Below are positions 23,565 to 48,209 of a stretch of DNA of 64,000 bases, one piece after another (position 1 is the stretch's first letter; each line of letters begins with the position of its first letter). The notes under the pieces are model-generated. The model was not told the DNA's origin and searched no databases. It saw nothing but the letters and a program-made list of their open reading frames with translations. The position numbers and the translations under genes were made by a program. This DNA is from Rotaria sp. Silwood1. Its lineage: Eukaryota; Rotifera; Eurotatoria; Philodinida; Philodinidae. The stretch spans positions 8,421,565 through 8,485,564 of the forward strand of contig CAJNOP010000002.1 in the NCBI GenBank assembly GCA_905250075.1. The letters run 5' to 3'.

Positions 23565-26500
23565 CTATTTTAATGAAGAATCTGGCTGTTTTTGTTCTTG
23601 AGAAGTATTATTTGATTCATTAGCAGGAATTGATTTAACTACTGGTTCTGATGAAGGTGTTGCTGGTTGAAAATTATCACCAACATAAACAAGAATTTTT
23701 GCTTCATGCTCAGCTATATCAAGATGTACTTCATTATTCTCAACTTTCACATTATAATCAAATGTCCATTCATGCCACCAACCATTTGCTGGCATATTTG
23801 GTACATGATATTGAGCTATTTGAAAAAAAACACATAGAAATTTTTAGTTATTTATACAATCAGAGATAATTTAATTTTGTATTTAAAATTTACCGAGAAA
23901 ATTTTCTGATAAATTAGCAATAACGACAACTCGTTCACCTGAATCAGCCCTAAAGAACAACAAGAAGAATAATTAATTTAATATGAATCAGATCTATTTT
24001 TCTTTCGAATTACCATCGTTGATAAACTAATACTTTAGTATTATCATCTTCATGAATAAAATTCAGATTTGTTGTAAAAAATGCTTTATTATTTTCACGT
24101 AAGCGAATTATACCACGATAGAAGTTTAATAATTTTTTATTCATTTGATTAGAATTATCTTCACGATCAGCAATTAATGACCAATCGATTTTTGCAGTAC
24201 CAATTGTTTTTTCTTTGTATCTAAAAACAATATTTGTTTTTTTTAATCATTACAATAAAAAAAAAAGAACTTACTCTCCAAATTCTTCGCCCATCCAAAT
24301 CAATGGAATGCCAATACTTGTCATTTGTAAAACAACACCAAGACGTAGACGTTTAAATGCTTCTTCACCGAAGATATTGCGTTGTTTACCTAAATACAAA
24401 TTTTCAATTGCTTCTTTTTCTTTTTTTTTCTGAAACCAATCAAACAATTTATTTACCTAATTCAATAAGTAGTCGATCATGATCATGATTTCCAATATAA
24501 TTAACAACATTTGCTACACCAAAATATCCTTGTTGTCGACAATCAATACACGCTTTTAATCGACCCATATCAACGTTATTATTAAGTAATATATCACGTA
24601 CCGTCCAATAGAAACTATCATGCCAACCTAAAAGATAGTTTTTCTTTAACTAGTAAAAAAACTGAAATTAAAAGTCAATATGATATTACATCCATCCATA
24701 GGACCATCAATATTTGTTATACAAGGTTCATCAGGTAAAAATTCTGCTACACAATAAAATGGTTTGTGTGGAGCTATTTTTTTAACTTCTGCAACAACCC
24801 AATGAAGAAAATCAAAATTTTGTATTTGTCGAGCAGCATCAAAACGAATGCCATCAAGATGAAATTCTTCTACCATATAACGAATTGAATCACCAACAAA
24901 CTTTCGAGCTGGCCAAACATTAAACTTGGGATCATAGAAGTCTAATTAGTAGGAAAGAAAAATGCTTTTTTTTTGTTTATTTAACTAATTTACATACTGT
25001 AATTCCATTCAGGTCCCCATGACACTAAAAAATAATTAAGAAAACTTTAATGAAAAAGCATACATTCATGTAGACGCTAGCCTTCGAATCTAGTCTAATA
25101 GAAAAATTAGTAAGTTTATGAAAAAAAACCATATTGTTAGTGTATGGATTTAATTTCAAATTGATTAAAGCAAAGAATGAAATAGAAGGTAGAAAGTCTA
25201 AAATCCGGATTCGATTGGGTTCACGACCAACCAGACAGGCTCTAGTTACTGAGTTCCTAATTTTGACTCAAGTAGGTTGATCAATATCCTCAAGCATTGT
25301 ATACTACTTCACTAGAAGTGCTGCATACTTAATTACATAAAACAAATAATGACTGAAACTGGAATACTGAATAAATGCTAATCATTATCAATAACTTTAA
25401 TTATTGCAGAAAAATAAGACTGTATTCGAGAAAAATTTATTATTAGACGAATTACTTATCGACTTTCATTCTTATGCTTGGGTTGAAATTTTGACTGTGT
25501 GCAGAGATCTTTTGTCGTATCCATTGAACAGATTGGACGATGTAAGTGATGGAACCGAGCCTAAAAACTGATCTGGCGATCGTCTAATTAGTTATTTATC
25601 TCATTCTCATATATATTGCATACATTAAGTCTCGCTTATTGCAATAAATTTCATAATTCAACTTCAAATCAAACTCTACTTCATCACCTGTTACATAATA
25701 TTTTTGAGTGGTTCTACATCTTAATCATTTCTATACTTATCAAAGAGCAAGACAAAAACTAAATTTCTTACTAGTTATATCTTTTGGATGATGATGATAC
25801 CAGTAATCATGATCAATTTGTGTTAATGGTGCAGCAGAATCACTATGATTGTATACCTAAATATACAAAAAAAAAAATGCATAATCTTATATAAAAATAA
25901 TCAATAAGAGTATAAATATTATAGACACATGTACTTACACCATCCATAATAACACGAATACCATTTTTATGCATTTCATCAATCATTTCTTTTAAATCAG
26001 CTGTTGGACCATAACTTGTTTCAATAGCAAAATGATATCGTGGATTATAACTAGATGATATTTGAGTATATAACTATATAGATAATAGAGTGTGAATACA
26101 TACCCCCTAAAGTAACAGTATTAATTGATGATAAAAATTAGAAAATTATACAATTATCAAATATAAATAACAACTATTCTTACCAAGAATGATTTCCTAT
26201 AGAACAAAAGAAAAACAGAATCGTAATAAATTCTTTATCTATTTAAATAATTCTTTTTACCAGGATATTCTTTGATTGGCATAAGTTCAACTGAATAAGA
26301 AAAAAAATAGATTCAATCAATTTCATAAAACACTAAAAAAAATAGACACACTTGCATGAACACCCAATTCTTTTAAATAATCAATTTTCTTTGTTAAATT
26401 TTTAAATGTACCACGAGCATTTGAATCACCTTCACCACCGGAAAAATCACCAATGTGTAATTCATATATAACAAGTTGTTCATCTTTTGGTAGCGCACAG

Positions 26501-29287
26501 TCGTCGTATTTCCATTCGTATTCATCTAACAAAAAAAAAAAATATCCATTTAATTTACTCAAAAATAATTAGAAACTATAATGACGAACAAAAGTTTAGA
26601 ACCGTTGTATTTTTAAGTTTTCTTCTCGATGGTAAGTCTCTAGGAAGAATGCTGAAAAAACATCTGAATAGCTAAAAGAATTCTCTATCGGATTTTGTGG
26701 GCTTACAAATTACAATAGTACTGCTTCGGTGAAGATGTTCAGAAAACCAAAATTCCTTCGAAACCAATTTTCTCACATCCATGTGAAGCTTTTTAGAAAT
26801 AGTTTTCATTTAATAGAGCACAATGAGATGCCTCCATTCTCTTCATCGATTTGCATTCAATTTAGAGACGGTCTAAGGAGCGTTTTTCTTTTGTTGTTAT
26901 GAAAAGTTTCAATGATTTTGTTGTGTTTGACACTTTCAAACCTTCCTTAAATTGGATGCAGTTCGAAGAAGAGAACGAAGACACCTCATTTTGTTCTATC
27001 AAACAAGACCGTTTCCAAAAAGCTTCAAATGGATGCCATAGAACTGATTTTTGAGGTCCTAGTTTACCAGACATCCTTATCCAAGCAGTTTTACTGTAGC
27101 CATTAGTTTCATGAATCCTGATAGATAATCCTTTCAGCTAGTCACATGTATCTTCCTATTTTTTCTAGTGACTTATCATCAAGAAGAAAACTCTAAAATA
27201 CAACTGTGCTCAAATAACGTTCACCACTATAGATGCGTATGTATATACCGATAATACGTTTGCCATTTTTGATTATCAATACACCGACAGCTTGTTCCGC
27301 ATCATCTAAATTATAATTTGATATTTGTAAATCTCTAATTAATTTACATAAATTCAAACATCTTTACACGTCCAAGCAATGTATACAATAGATTTTTTAT
27401 ATTGCAATATTATCCTGAAAACTAATCACTAATTTATTTATGGGTGAAACCAAAAGATGTGATCTGTTCAAGGGGGGAAAACTGAAAATACCGTACTTCA
27501 GCGTACTCCCTGTACTTCCAGACCATGTCATAACTGTGCATCAGATCTGTTTAGCTATTTCAAGTCTCTTATTGGCCTGTGTTACGGGATATTAGCCGAA
27601 GTCCAGTCTGCATAAGTCTATTTGACAATAAAGCCCAAATACTTCACCGTACTCCCACTGTGGAAGTACAATGACGTATTTGAGCTTTAAGATGAGGATG
27701 ACTTACGTAAGCTGGACTTCAACTAAGATACCGTAACACAAGTCGATAAGAGACTTGAAATAGCTAAACAGATCTGATGCACATTTATGACATAATCTGG
27801 AAGTACAGGAGGTATGCTGGTGTACAGCATTTTCGCTTTTTCCCCCTTGGATCTGCCCGACATATTTGTTCTGCATTGAATTTCTAATCTAAGCTTAGTT
27901 CTATGTAGTTCAACAGTTGACAGACAAGAACTATCATCAACAAAATAGTTGATAGTCTATCGGTAAAAACCTAATATACGAACTGTCAATTACAAATAAG
28001 ATTGCGTTCTTTCCTTAGCTTGAAAATAACAAAATTAAATGATAATAATTTATTTCAATTTGCCCAGACGTATCAAACATTTTATTAGAGTGAAACGACA
28101 TAAAAAGAAAAAAATATCTCATTTCTTATTCTGATCTGATATGAATTTTACTATTGACATATATAGTCTTATCTTTCGGTACAATAAAATACATTTGTTT
28201 CAGTAACTAATTGGCATGTATCACAAGCACGTGTAAAATACTAACTATGCTTGGACTTACCAATCGCTATCAATTGCTCTTTGGTGGTCCACCTATGCTC
28301 ATAAGTACAGACAGTATTCCAGGAATATTTTTGTTATTACTGAATAATACTGCGAATCAGTCGCCAATATAGCGCATATAATATCGAACGATTTTTTTGT
28401 CTGGTTTGAATCATGTAGACACTTTCTGAATAAATTACATTTAAAGTCTAACGAAATGAATTTTCGGAATTTCTCATAAAACAAAACATTATTTACCACT
28501 TCCACGTTCATCAACATCTGTTGCATATGGATCAACAAATGTATACCAAATTTCTGTAAATGTCGCTTCATGTTCACGTTGTCGATTTCGTTCTCGAATT
28601 TCATCAATTAGTTTAGTATATTTTTCAGTTTTTTCTTGTTTTTCTTCATTAGCTAAAAACAAAAAACAATGAGATCTGCATAATTATTCCGATAATGTAT
28701 GTAAAATACAATTGAATGTAAAAGATATCATACGAAAAAAAATAAAAATTACAAAATTCGATGATGATAATACGATTCGTGATTATTATTACTCTTTTTA
28801 CTGTATGACAATCTTAAAGATTTTCTTTGTTTAAAAATAAAATTTGATTCTTACATAGGTCTTTGAATTCATCATCATCATCATAATTGGGTAATGCAGG
28901 TTCTGGTTCTTGTTCAAACCATGATTTTGTTTGAACTATTTATGAAAAAAAATACTAAGTTCTTGACTTTTTCTATGAAACAAAAATATTTCATTTACTT
29001 TTATATTGATAATGATAAATACCATCCGCTAAATCTACAGTTGCTCGAAAATAACCATCGGATTCATCTTTTTCCATAACTAATATTTAGACAAATTAAT
29101 AAATAATACGTTTTTAGAATATATTTTCTTACGAATATCAACACCAAACATTCGAACATTTGCATTTTTTAACTGAACAAAAAGGATTAACATAAATAAA
29201 ACATAATTCGAAAATAAATACGAAACAAACTCGTAATGCTGCTTGTTTATTGTACGGAGCAAAAAGGGTAAAAGTAAATGGAGCCAT
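23565..29287 (-). CDS. GH13 glucan-branching/amylase-family enzyme, bacterial-like
   Basis: Nineteen exons: 29231-29287, 29133-29172, 28999-29079, 28855-28935, 28497-28652, 27249-27305, 26352-26525, 26261-26290, 26184-26196, 26104-26106, 25939-26050, 25772-25856, 24998-25024, 24690-24941, 24457-24627, 24275-24389, 24014-24220, 23894-23949, 23565-23815. All are in phase and give 655 residues. An N-terminal CBM48/early-set-like region (TFTLFAPYNKQAALR) precedes a complete TIM-barrel with all four GH13 regions: DGVYNH (267-272), GIRFDAAR with nucleophile D340, FYCVAEF with acid/base E372, and YIGNHD with D438. YELHIGDFSG and WGYNP (230-234) are the usual branching-enzyme-type signatures. It should act on alpha-1,4 glucans; whether it branches, hydrolyses or transfers cannot be told from sequence alone. 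By recall it resembles single-chain bacterial/cyanobacterial GH13 proteins more than the animal branching enzyme GBE1, so horizontal acquisition followed by intron gain is plausible. No signal peptide, so probably cytosolic. Confidence 0.85.
26104..26106 (-). other. predicted 3-nt microexon (GGG) of the GH13 gene
   Basis: On the minus strand the sequence reads TTACTTTAG|GGG|GTATGT. The previous exon ends in TG and the next starts T TAT AAT CCA. Only inclusion of these three bases gives TGG GGT TAT AAT CCA, the WGYNP motif conserved in this enzyme class. Skipping it would give TGT TAT, losing the Trp and Gly but keeping frame. Confidence 0.7.
27461..27857. mobile_element. foldback MITE in GH13 intron 5
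   Basis: The element spans 27469-27849 (381 bp) and is almost entirely two inverted arms of about 170 bp, with ends CAAGGGGG..CCCCCTTG. Shared arm blocks include GTACTTCCAGA, GCATCAGATCTGTTTAGCTA and TTTCAAGTCTCTTAT. The flanks GATCTGTT (27461-27468) and GATCTGCC (27850-27857) look like a diverged 8-bp target duplication. No coding capacity. Confidence 0.75.
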
Positions 29288-30263
29288 ATTACTTATTTAA
29301 TATGAAAGCAAACGATCTAAAATAATGAAAATATTATACAAAATCAATCTATTATTCATTCTACCAAAGAATGAAACAAATTACAAAACAAAAACATATT
29401 CAGAGGTCAATCGTATGCATCTCTTTCGATTCATTCGTATCCATGGAATTACATGTATAAAAAAATAAAAAGTAAAAATACATTCAATTAAATACTTCTA
29501 AACATATATTGCCTTGTATAGAAAACATTTTATTATCAAATAGGAAAAATAAATCAAACCATACGAATACGTCAAACATGCAAGCTGAAACTAATCATAA
29601 GATATTTTCAATGCACAACTTTACCTTCTGTACCTGTCTGATACAGAAATCAAATGACATGTTTTATTTTCTTATTTTGTTTGCTGATTTATGTTTTGTC
29701 CCCGTGTAGTGAATGTCACCCTAGATGTATAGAGAGTAAGACAGGAAAAAAGATTACCATGTGTCTTTATTAATAGTCATTCTACCAATGATCAACATTA
29801 ATAAGAAAAGGAGGGATAAAATATGTTTTCTTCGATCACCTTCTATGTAAAGTGTATGATATTGCGAAAGGTAGCAGGAGTAGAGAAGAATAATAAGGAC
29901 GTGCATTTTGAAAGTGAAAGTAATGAAAAAACGCTTAATTTATTCTCATTAAATGAATGGTCGTATGAAAAATGAGAACGAAAATATGTTGACACAAAAT
30001 AGAAGAATTACTATTGCCAAATATACGTCATATAATGGAACAAACAAAAAAAAGAATAGGAACATTTGGTAATTTATGTAAGAGTTTTTTGGAACCAATA
30101 CAATAGATGCATCAAGGAAAATAGAGGGCGTTTAAACACTATATAATGAATTATTATTATTATTATTTTCTGATTTAATTAATAAAATTTATTTATCAAA
30201 AAAACAAAAGGTTCACTAATTTATATAAAAAAAAATGAGTACAAAATTAGAAGATATAATAAT
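29288..30263. other. intergenic, upstream of GH13 gene
   Basis: AT-rich sequence holding the presumed GH13 promoter and the 3' flank of the first kinase gene. A short (TTA)n run lies near 30150. No coding frame is supported. Confidence 0.45.
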
Positions 30264-35356
<5,093 letters not shown>

Positions 35357-37437
35357 TAACGAAAACTATATTTAGTCCAATTAACTTTTTCGTTTTCGTT
35401 GCAACTTAAGCTTATTTCAATATAAATCTGAAAAATAAAATGTTTTTGTACAGTTTGTTGATATTAACAAAGTATACATGTAGATTTTCTTTACAAAAGG
35501 ATTATGATTCTGTAGAAAAATTTAATTTATCTAATAATATAGAAGAGTACAAAAAATAATAGTTGAATATTTTCTTTATTTTATAAAAGATACATGTTTC
35601 TTATAATATATGACAATAAGTACAATGCTAGATATACGTTGAAGTTAAAACTCTTGATTTTGAGACATTAAAAGAAAACTGATTCTGAAGTTAAAATATC
35701 TTATCGAGACTTATTGATAATTTAATAATTACAGTATGATCAGAGAAAGATATTGTATGAAGCATAGTGAAGAAAGGCTTGTTTTTTTCGGCGTAGATTC
35801 CTAACAAAGCTTTATTTTACTTTGGAAACAATTTATATCGTTTTGGATACGTGTTATTGTTTTTTTTAAATGAAGGTCTTTAATATATATGCTGATTGAG
35901 TTTCTTATGAACTAGCGACAATCAAAGTACCTTTGTTAATGTGCAAAGCATATTAGTATTTTATTTTCTAATAAATGATTTATTAGTAGTTGTTAGATGA
36001 TCGAAAGATTTAGTGTCACTAATAGAATTCATATTGGACTGATGCATAGATAATCCTGAAACATAAGCTTGAAAAATTCAGTCAAATAAAGTCTTTATTT
36101 TTTACTCAATGTGAATCTGCCTTTGGTAAACGTTTAAGTTATCCTGATATGTACCTTTTTTTTATTAATATGAATTTAATATGTTGCTTAAATTCAAAGA
36201 ATAATATTCTAGAGATCTTCTTCATTAGTTATAAACCTTAGTATCGTCACATCATATCTATAATTATATAAAATATTAACAAAAAGTAATATTTGATTTT
36301 TTTCAATAATTTCTTCTTTGTTTATTTGTAAAAAAAAAATCATATAAATGTTTCTCAAATGAAAAATTACCTAAACCTTTATACATTTCGAACCAGTAAC
36401 TTCGATATGATATATATATGTATACTCCTATTCTTTATCTGCATTAAGACATGTATGTGAATCAACATCAATGATGATACTGATCAGAACTGAAATATTT
36501 TATATCGTCAATACGAGTACATGCAGAATAGGAAAGTGATACTGAAAAGATGTCTAGAACAAAATGTACAAGATTTCTTCAAACTATTGACGAAAAGGTC
36601 ACATGATACAAATAATGAGAGTAAACTTCTTGTTTCGAAAAAAATATTTCCTACATAATTTAGAATTTGATTTCTATGTTGTACATTTATAATATAGAAT
36701 TTTTTTATTTAATGTTGTATCAAAAGTTTATTTCAAGGAAATATATGTAATTCAGTTTTTAGAAAAGCATTGTAAATTTATCGTTTTAATATTAGTATTT
36801 TTTTTCTATTGTCTGAAATCAATTGTAAAATCAAAGCTAGAACTTCAAAATTAGTTTTGATCTGTGTATATATCTATACGAAATTTACGTTTATTATTGT
36901 CCTATATAAGATAAATCGAAAATAAATAAAAATAATCGAGGGTTAATATTCGAGTTTACTTACACCTTCACACACGATTGGTACGCTTAATGCAGCAATC
37001 ATTGTGAGTGTGGGCGTGAGGGTGTCACTAAACAGCAGTAGTTGTACCAAACAGAGTAATCTACCGAATCTGAATAAGGTTTCATTTAGTTTTTTTTTTT
37101 TCTTCCAAAAATGTATAGGATACTACCAAAAACAATGTATTCATTTCTTCAGTAAACCGCATTCCATATCAAGCTATATTGAACAATATAGACAATAGCA
37201 TGAACTTCTAAAGTGGCATATGTTTGGTATATTTTGCTTCTGCTTTGACGCGTCTGGCATGAAAAATAACGACTGAATGTACGACATACTGATATTGGTT
37301 GTAACTACAGCAGCCTATGAATCATTATGTGAAAATCGATCAACCAATGTTTTTATAACATTCGAACCTATACTATTCTTTTTCATTGGTCTTCAATGTA
37401 TTGCAAAAACTTATTTAGTTAAGTCTAAATACTTTCG
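35357..37437. other. spacer between kinase A and the ING stub
   Basis: AT-rich and duplicated, in diverged form, at about 46640-48830. Short open frames here are not conserved between the two copies, so none is called. Confidence 0.55.
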
Positions 37438-38223
37438 TTTTCAAAAAGCGATGATTCTCACTGTTTTTGAATAACTTTGGATAAGAACAACATAGAGATC
37501 TAGAATTTCCATCATTGGAGAGAACGAACCTGTGACCATCTATGAATGTTGAAATCTGGTTGGTCAAAACTTGATCAATCAGGTGAATTCTTTGCGCAGA
37601 TTTTGTAGAGTGAGTTAAAAGGGTTTTCTCGACACCATTGATTTCAGCGAATTGGTCTTGGAAGACTCCAAAAGAATTCAAAACACGAGTAATTCATTGT
37701 GCTGGGACGAATGGTGATGTTTATTATGAATTTCAAAGCGACTAGAGACCAATTTTTGAGACTTTTAAAATTTTAAAAACACTGAAATAGTGATCTCAGG
37801 TTGCCTTGAAACTAAAAGCAAATATTTCCATTCAATTTAGAATGATAAATTATCCCTGACTTGAGTTCTTTTGGATTCTTCCACGGTCAATTTACTGAAA
37901 TCGAGAATCTCGAAAAAACCCTTATAACTCTGGAATCGAGCATACTATAAAGTTGAGACATGCGAGGATCCAAAAGAAAGAATTTTTCTTATTGCTTGGT
38001 CATATTCTAAATCAAAATTCAATGAGAAACAGCTTCAAAATATCTCTTTTGCAAAGTCTCCACAGAGAACGCACCTCATTGATCAATTGTTGATCGATCG
38101 GATTTCAGCATACATAGATGATAATAGATCTTTCAGCTTGAAAATAGTGAAAACTTCAGATCTCTATGTTGTTTCTATTCAAAGTTATTCAAAAAAACAG
38201 TCAGAATCATTGCTTTTTGAAAA
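37438..38223. mobile_element. foldback insertion in unit A spacer
   Basis: The left arm starts TTTTCAAAAAGCGATGATTCT and the right arm ends AGAATCATTGCTTTTTGAAAA. The arms match for about 200 bp or more (GAATAACTTTG, ACAACATAGAGATCT, TGAAATC, TTGATCAAT). The corresponding place in unit B, near 48790-48830, lacks it, so unit B is an empty or uninvaded site. No transposase frame. Confidence 0.7.
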
Positions 38224-38353
38224 TGACATCAATTGCGATATTTTATATAAGGAAACATTTACAGTACCTCTTCGATGATATTACAAGCAATTACAATGTA
38301 CACAATAAGCAAAAAACAATATCGCTTCTTTTAGATATCTTCTTTTTTGTTCA

Positions 38354-38396
38354 ATGACTTCTTCAAAAGCTACAAATAATCAATCGAATATATTTC
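38354..38396 (+). pseudogene. truncated ING 5' end at duplication breakpoint
   Basis: ATG ACT TCT TCA followed by ACAAATAATCAATC matches the first codons of the intact ING gene at 48955 (ATG GCT TCT TCA..). The pyrimidine-rich leader just upstream (CTTCTTTTAGATATC versus CTTCTTTCAGATATC) matches as well. Similarity stops at about 38396, in the middle of the first exon. This marks one edge of the duplicated segment, and the stub cannot encode a functional ING. Confidence 0.8.
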
Positions 38397-38646
38397 TCTG
38401 GCTAATATCTGCCATGTTCCAAAGGAGATGTAAATTTCTATTATATACACTGCAACATTTCTTTTAGATCGTCTTTCACTAAAACACCATTGAAACAGTG
38501 CTTATCAGAGTTGAAGAATGTAAAACAACAGTATACATTATCATATTCGTTCGTTTATAGTAATTTCACATTAAAAGTTTTTTAGAACAAAAAAAAACAA
38601 AAAGTTCGCTGGTTTATATAAAATTAGAAGATATAATAGTTTGAAG

Positions 38647-45391
<6,745 letters not shown>

Positions 45392-45483
45392 TTTCGAAAA
45401 CTATTTTGATGTAAATCAATTTTCACTTTTTATGATAACTTGAGACTCTTTCAATATAAATCTGAAACAAAGTGCATCTGTAT

Positions 45484-46630
45484 CAAGGATCTGCGTGGAA
45501 TAGAATGGGACAAAAAAAGTTTCAAAGAATAAGCTATTGCAAACAGTCCCATTTGAGAGGAAATTAACTGTAAAAATTTTGTCCCATGTGAAATGGGAAA
45601 ATTTTCAAAAATTTCGTCCAACCCATCCCATAGGACATCACACTCGTCAAACATCTTATCAAAAAGTTAATACTACTGAATTTAATATAATTTCATTTGG
45701 TATTTCATAATTTTATTATAGTTAGGTTCACATTGCTTTCACTTATTTTCACAATGCAATAATACATTTCATATTTTTTATAAATGTAAACTGTTTTTAA
45801 TCTCATCTAAGCTCCATCACTACCTACCGAAGGAGATCTTCTTCTTGTACTATAAAATAACTTTTGAGTACAACTATGCGCGTGGACCACTCGCGTATCA
45901 GAACTCGATGTAAATACATACGATTAAAAACATGATTGACAACTGACTAACCCTAGGTTGCTTCTAATTTTTCTTTTATACGAAATTTTTTGGCAGGAAC
46001 ACACCGCAGATAATTTATTCTATGTATTTTTAATGACTTTACCATTCGATGGATCTTTATCTAATAGGCAACGAATTCGTTCATTTCTAAACTCATGAAC
46101 AGCTGATGTAGAGTTAGCATGTAAAAGATGATGATAAAGTGATGATAGAAGAAGATGAAACAGTGACCAAGCTTACTGAATCAAATGGATCAGGTTAACA
46201 TTGAACAATAGATGACGCATTGTCTGAAGACATTCTATCGACTATAAGTGGAAGCAAAGCCAAATCATCTGTTATTATTAGAATAGATAGAGCTGCGTTG
46301 TTGTAACTTTATATGTTAATTCATTGTCATTTGTTATATCGAATCCTAGTCGTTAGAGTGCTTAATCACTCACAGAATAGGAAGATATTTTTCCTCACTC
46401 TCACTTTGCTTGAATAAACGAGAAAGGGTATCTGTTTCGAAAAAATCGTGTTGTTCTTAGTAAAGAAAAAATTTCTGTAAAACGTGTTTGTCTCATGAGA
46501 TTCCATAAAATATTTTTGCTGTACTCCATGGATTTAGCAAGGATATTTCTGAAATATTTTTTGTCCCATGAGACATTTTTCAAAAGAATTGCACTCCATG
46601 GGACTGATGGGATAGGATTGTTTCATCCTG
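45484..46630. mobile_element. probable degraded transposon insertion
   Basis: The two ends share motifs around TGGGAC, TCCCAT and GGAT: the left has GGATCTGCGTGGAATAGAATGGG, the right has GGGACTGATGGGATAGGATTG. They are flanked by CTGTATCA and CTGTATGA. Unit A is continuous across this point (about 35430-35475), so the block is an insertion. The core has acidic-coding-like stretches, but no intact frame or recognisable catalytic motif. The superfamily cannot be assigned; hAT-like is possible from the flanks. Confidence 0.5.
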
Positions 46631-47552
46631 TATGAAGTACTAGTTTGTATACTTTGTTGAGACTAATACAGTATACTTGCAAAATTTTCGTTTTTACAAG
46701 CATTAAGATAATGAGCAGAAGTGTAATTCATCAAATAAGCTAGAAGAGCACAACAAGTGACAGTTAGAATTTTGTTTTATTTGATAAAAAATACATATTG
46801 ATTATAATGAATGACAATAATTATGAGAGGATAGCATGTCGCGATGGTAAAATTCTCGATTTTAAGATATTGAATTCGAGTATTACCTTTGATATGGTGT
46901 TGATATTTACTGGTTTTCTTGTCGGTCTCGAAGCATTAAAAAGAAACTGATTCTCAAAAGATAAATCCATACTACTTTCTTGGCAAGTTAATCATACATA
47001 TTTCCGTGAAGTACGCTTTGCATATTATATTATATATTGATGAAATTTCAGTGCTGATACTATTAGCATTGGTTTTTTTTCGAAAAAAACGTTTCGATTC
47101 TCTGTTTTAGTAGTATGAAAATGCTTGCTATCAAAAAAGATATTGTACGCATGAATTAAATCTCCGAATTTCTGAGAAGATATATATGCAAGTTGTGAGC
47201 AGACGTTTCGAATGGTATAAAAAAGATCGAAAGAAAAACCGTCGAATGATGAAAACATCAAATGATAGTTATGTCGAAAAAATAAATGTCGAAAATTTGA
47301 ACATAAAATAGATGTGAGTATGGAGTACGAATCAGAGTCATGTAGAGTAACGCTTAATTAGCGAGTCATAGAGTAAGGTAGGGTTAGCCTTGAGGAAGAA
47401 AAAGTGGATTTGAGATCTAGGTGGATGTTCATGAAGCCAGATGAATCTACTTGGCTCCATTTGATAACAAAGATCCATTAGAATCTATTATAGTCCATAG
47501 ATCCATGAGTGCTGTTTTTTTTAGTTTTGGTTAGATTGGCCAGACGTGGAAA

Positions 47553-47856
47553 GCATAGAGCAGGGGCGGTGCGACTGGGGATCTCCACCTGCTTTGACAA
47601 GATCGGCCATAAATTTCTTCGAATTTAGGAGAAAGTGACCTCAAACAAATTTTCCTGGGTTTTCGGAGAAAATGACCTCAAATTTTCTTCAATTTGGAGG
47701 GAACTGAGCTCAGATTTTCGCATATTTTGAGAGAAAATACTTCAAATTTTCTCCGAATTTCGAAGAAAGTGGTCAAATTCTAAGCAGTTTTTATTTTCTC
47801 CCATTTTCAAAAATACCTCCCTGCTTTGACCTCTTCGCGTTGCTCCTGGCATAGAG
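47553..47856. mobile_element. hAT-type MITE, 288 bp
   Basis: The element 47561-47848 starts CAGGGGCGGTGCGA and ends TCGCGTTGCTCCTG. It is flanked by the exact 8-bp duplication GCATAGAG (47553-47560 and 47849-47856). The interior has several repeats of a GAGAAA.TGACCTCAAA-like motif and no coding frame. It is a different family from the 1260-bp element, since the termini differ after CAG. Confidence 0.88.
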
Positions 47857-48109
47857 TAAGAGTGTAAAACTTTTAGGCTAGAAAGAGGATAGGGTACGGC
47901 AAAGCCTTACCCTGCAGGATCCTAGTATGAATATGGATGTGAATTTTCTCTTCATTGACACCCACAATTTTTTCAACATTTTTATGCGTTCGATATTTTT
48001 TTCTACCTTTTTTATTTCGACGTTTTTTTTTCGATGTTTTTTGTTTCGGCCTTTTCTATGCATACCGACGTTTCCTCTTCACTATCACACTCATTCCTTC
48101 TCAAAAAAA

Positions 48110-48209
48110 NNNNNNNNNNNNNNNNNNNNNNNNNNNNNNNNNNNNNNNNNNNNNNNNNNNNNNNNNNNNNNNNNNNNNNNNNNNNNNNNNNNNNNNNNNN
48201 NNNNNNNNN
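48110..48209. other. assembly gap (100 N)
   Basis: A run of exactly 100 Ns, probably a scaffolding gap of unknown true size. The left flank is pyrimidine-rich, low-complexity sequence. Confidence 0.95.

Noticed and set aside
25079..25260. tRNA-like strings (TTCGAATC, GGTTCACGACC)
   Set aside because: No cloverleaf stems or matching acceptor arms could be found around them.
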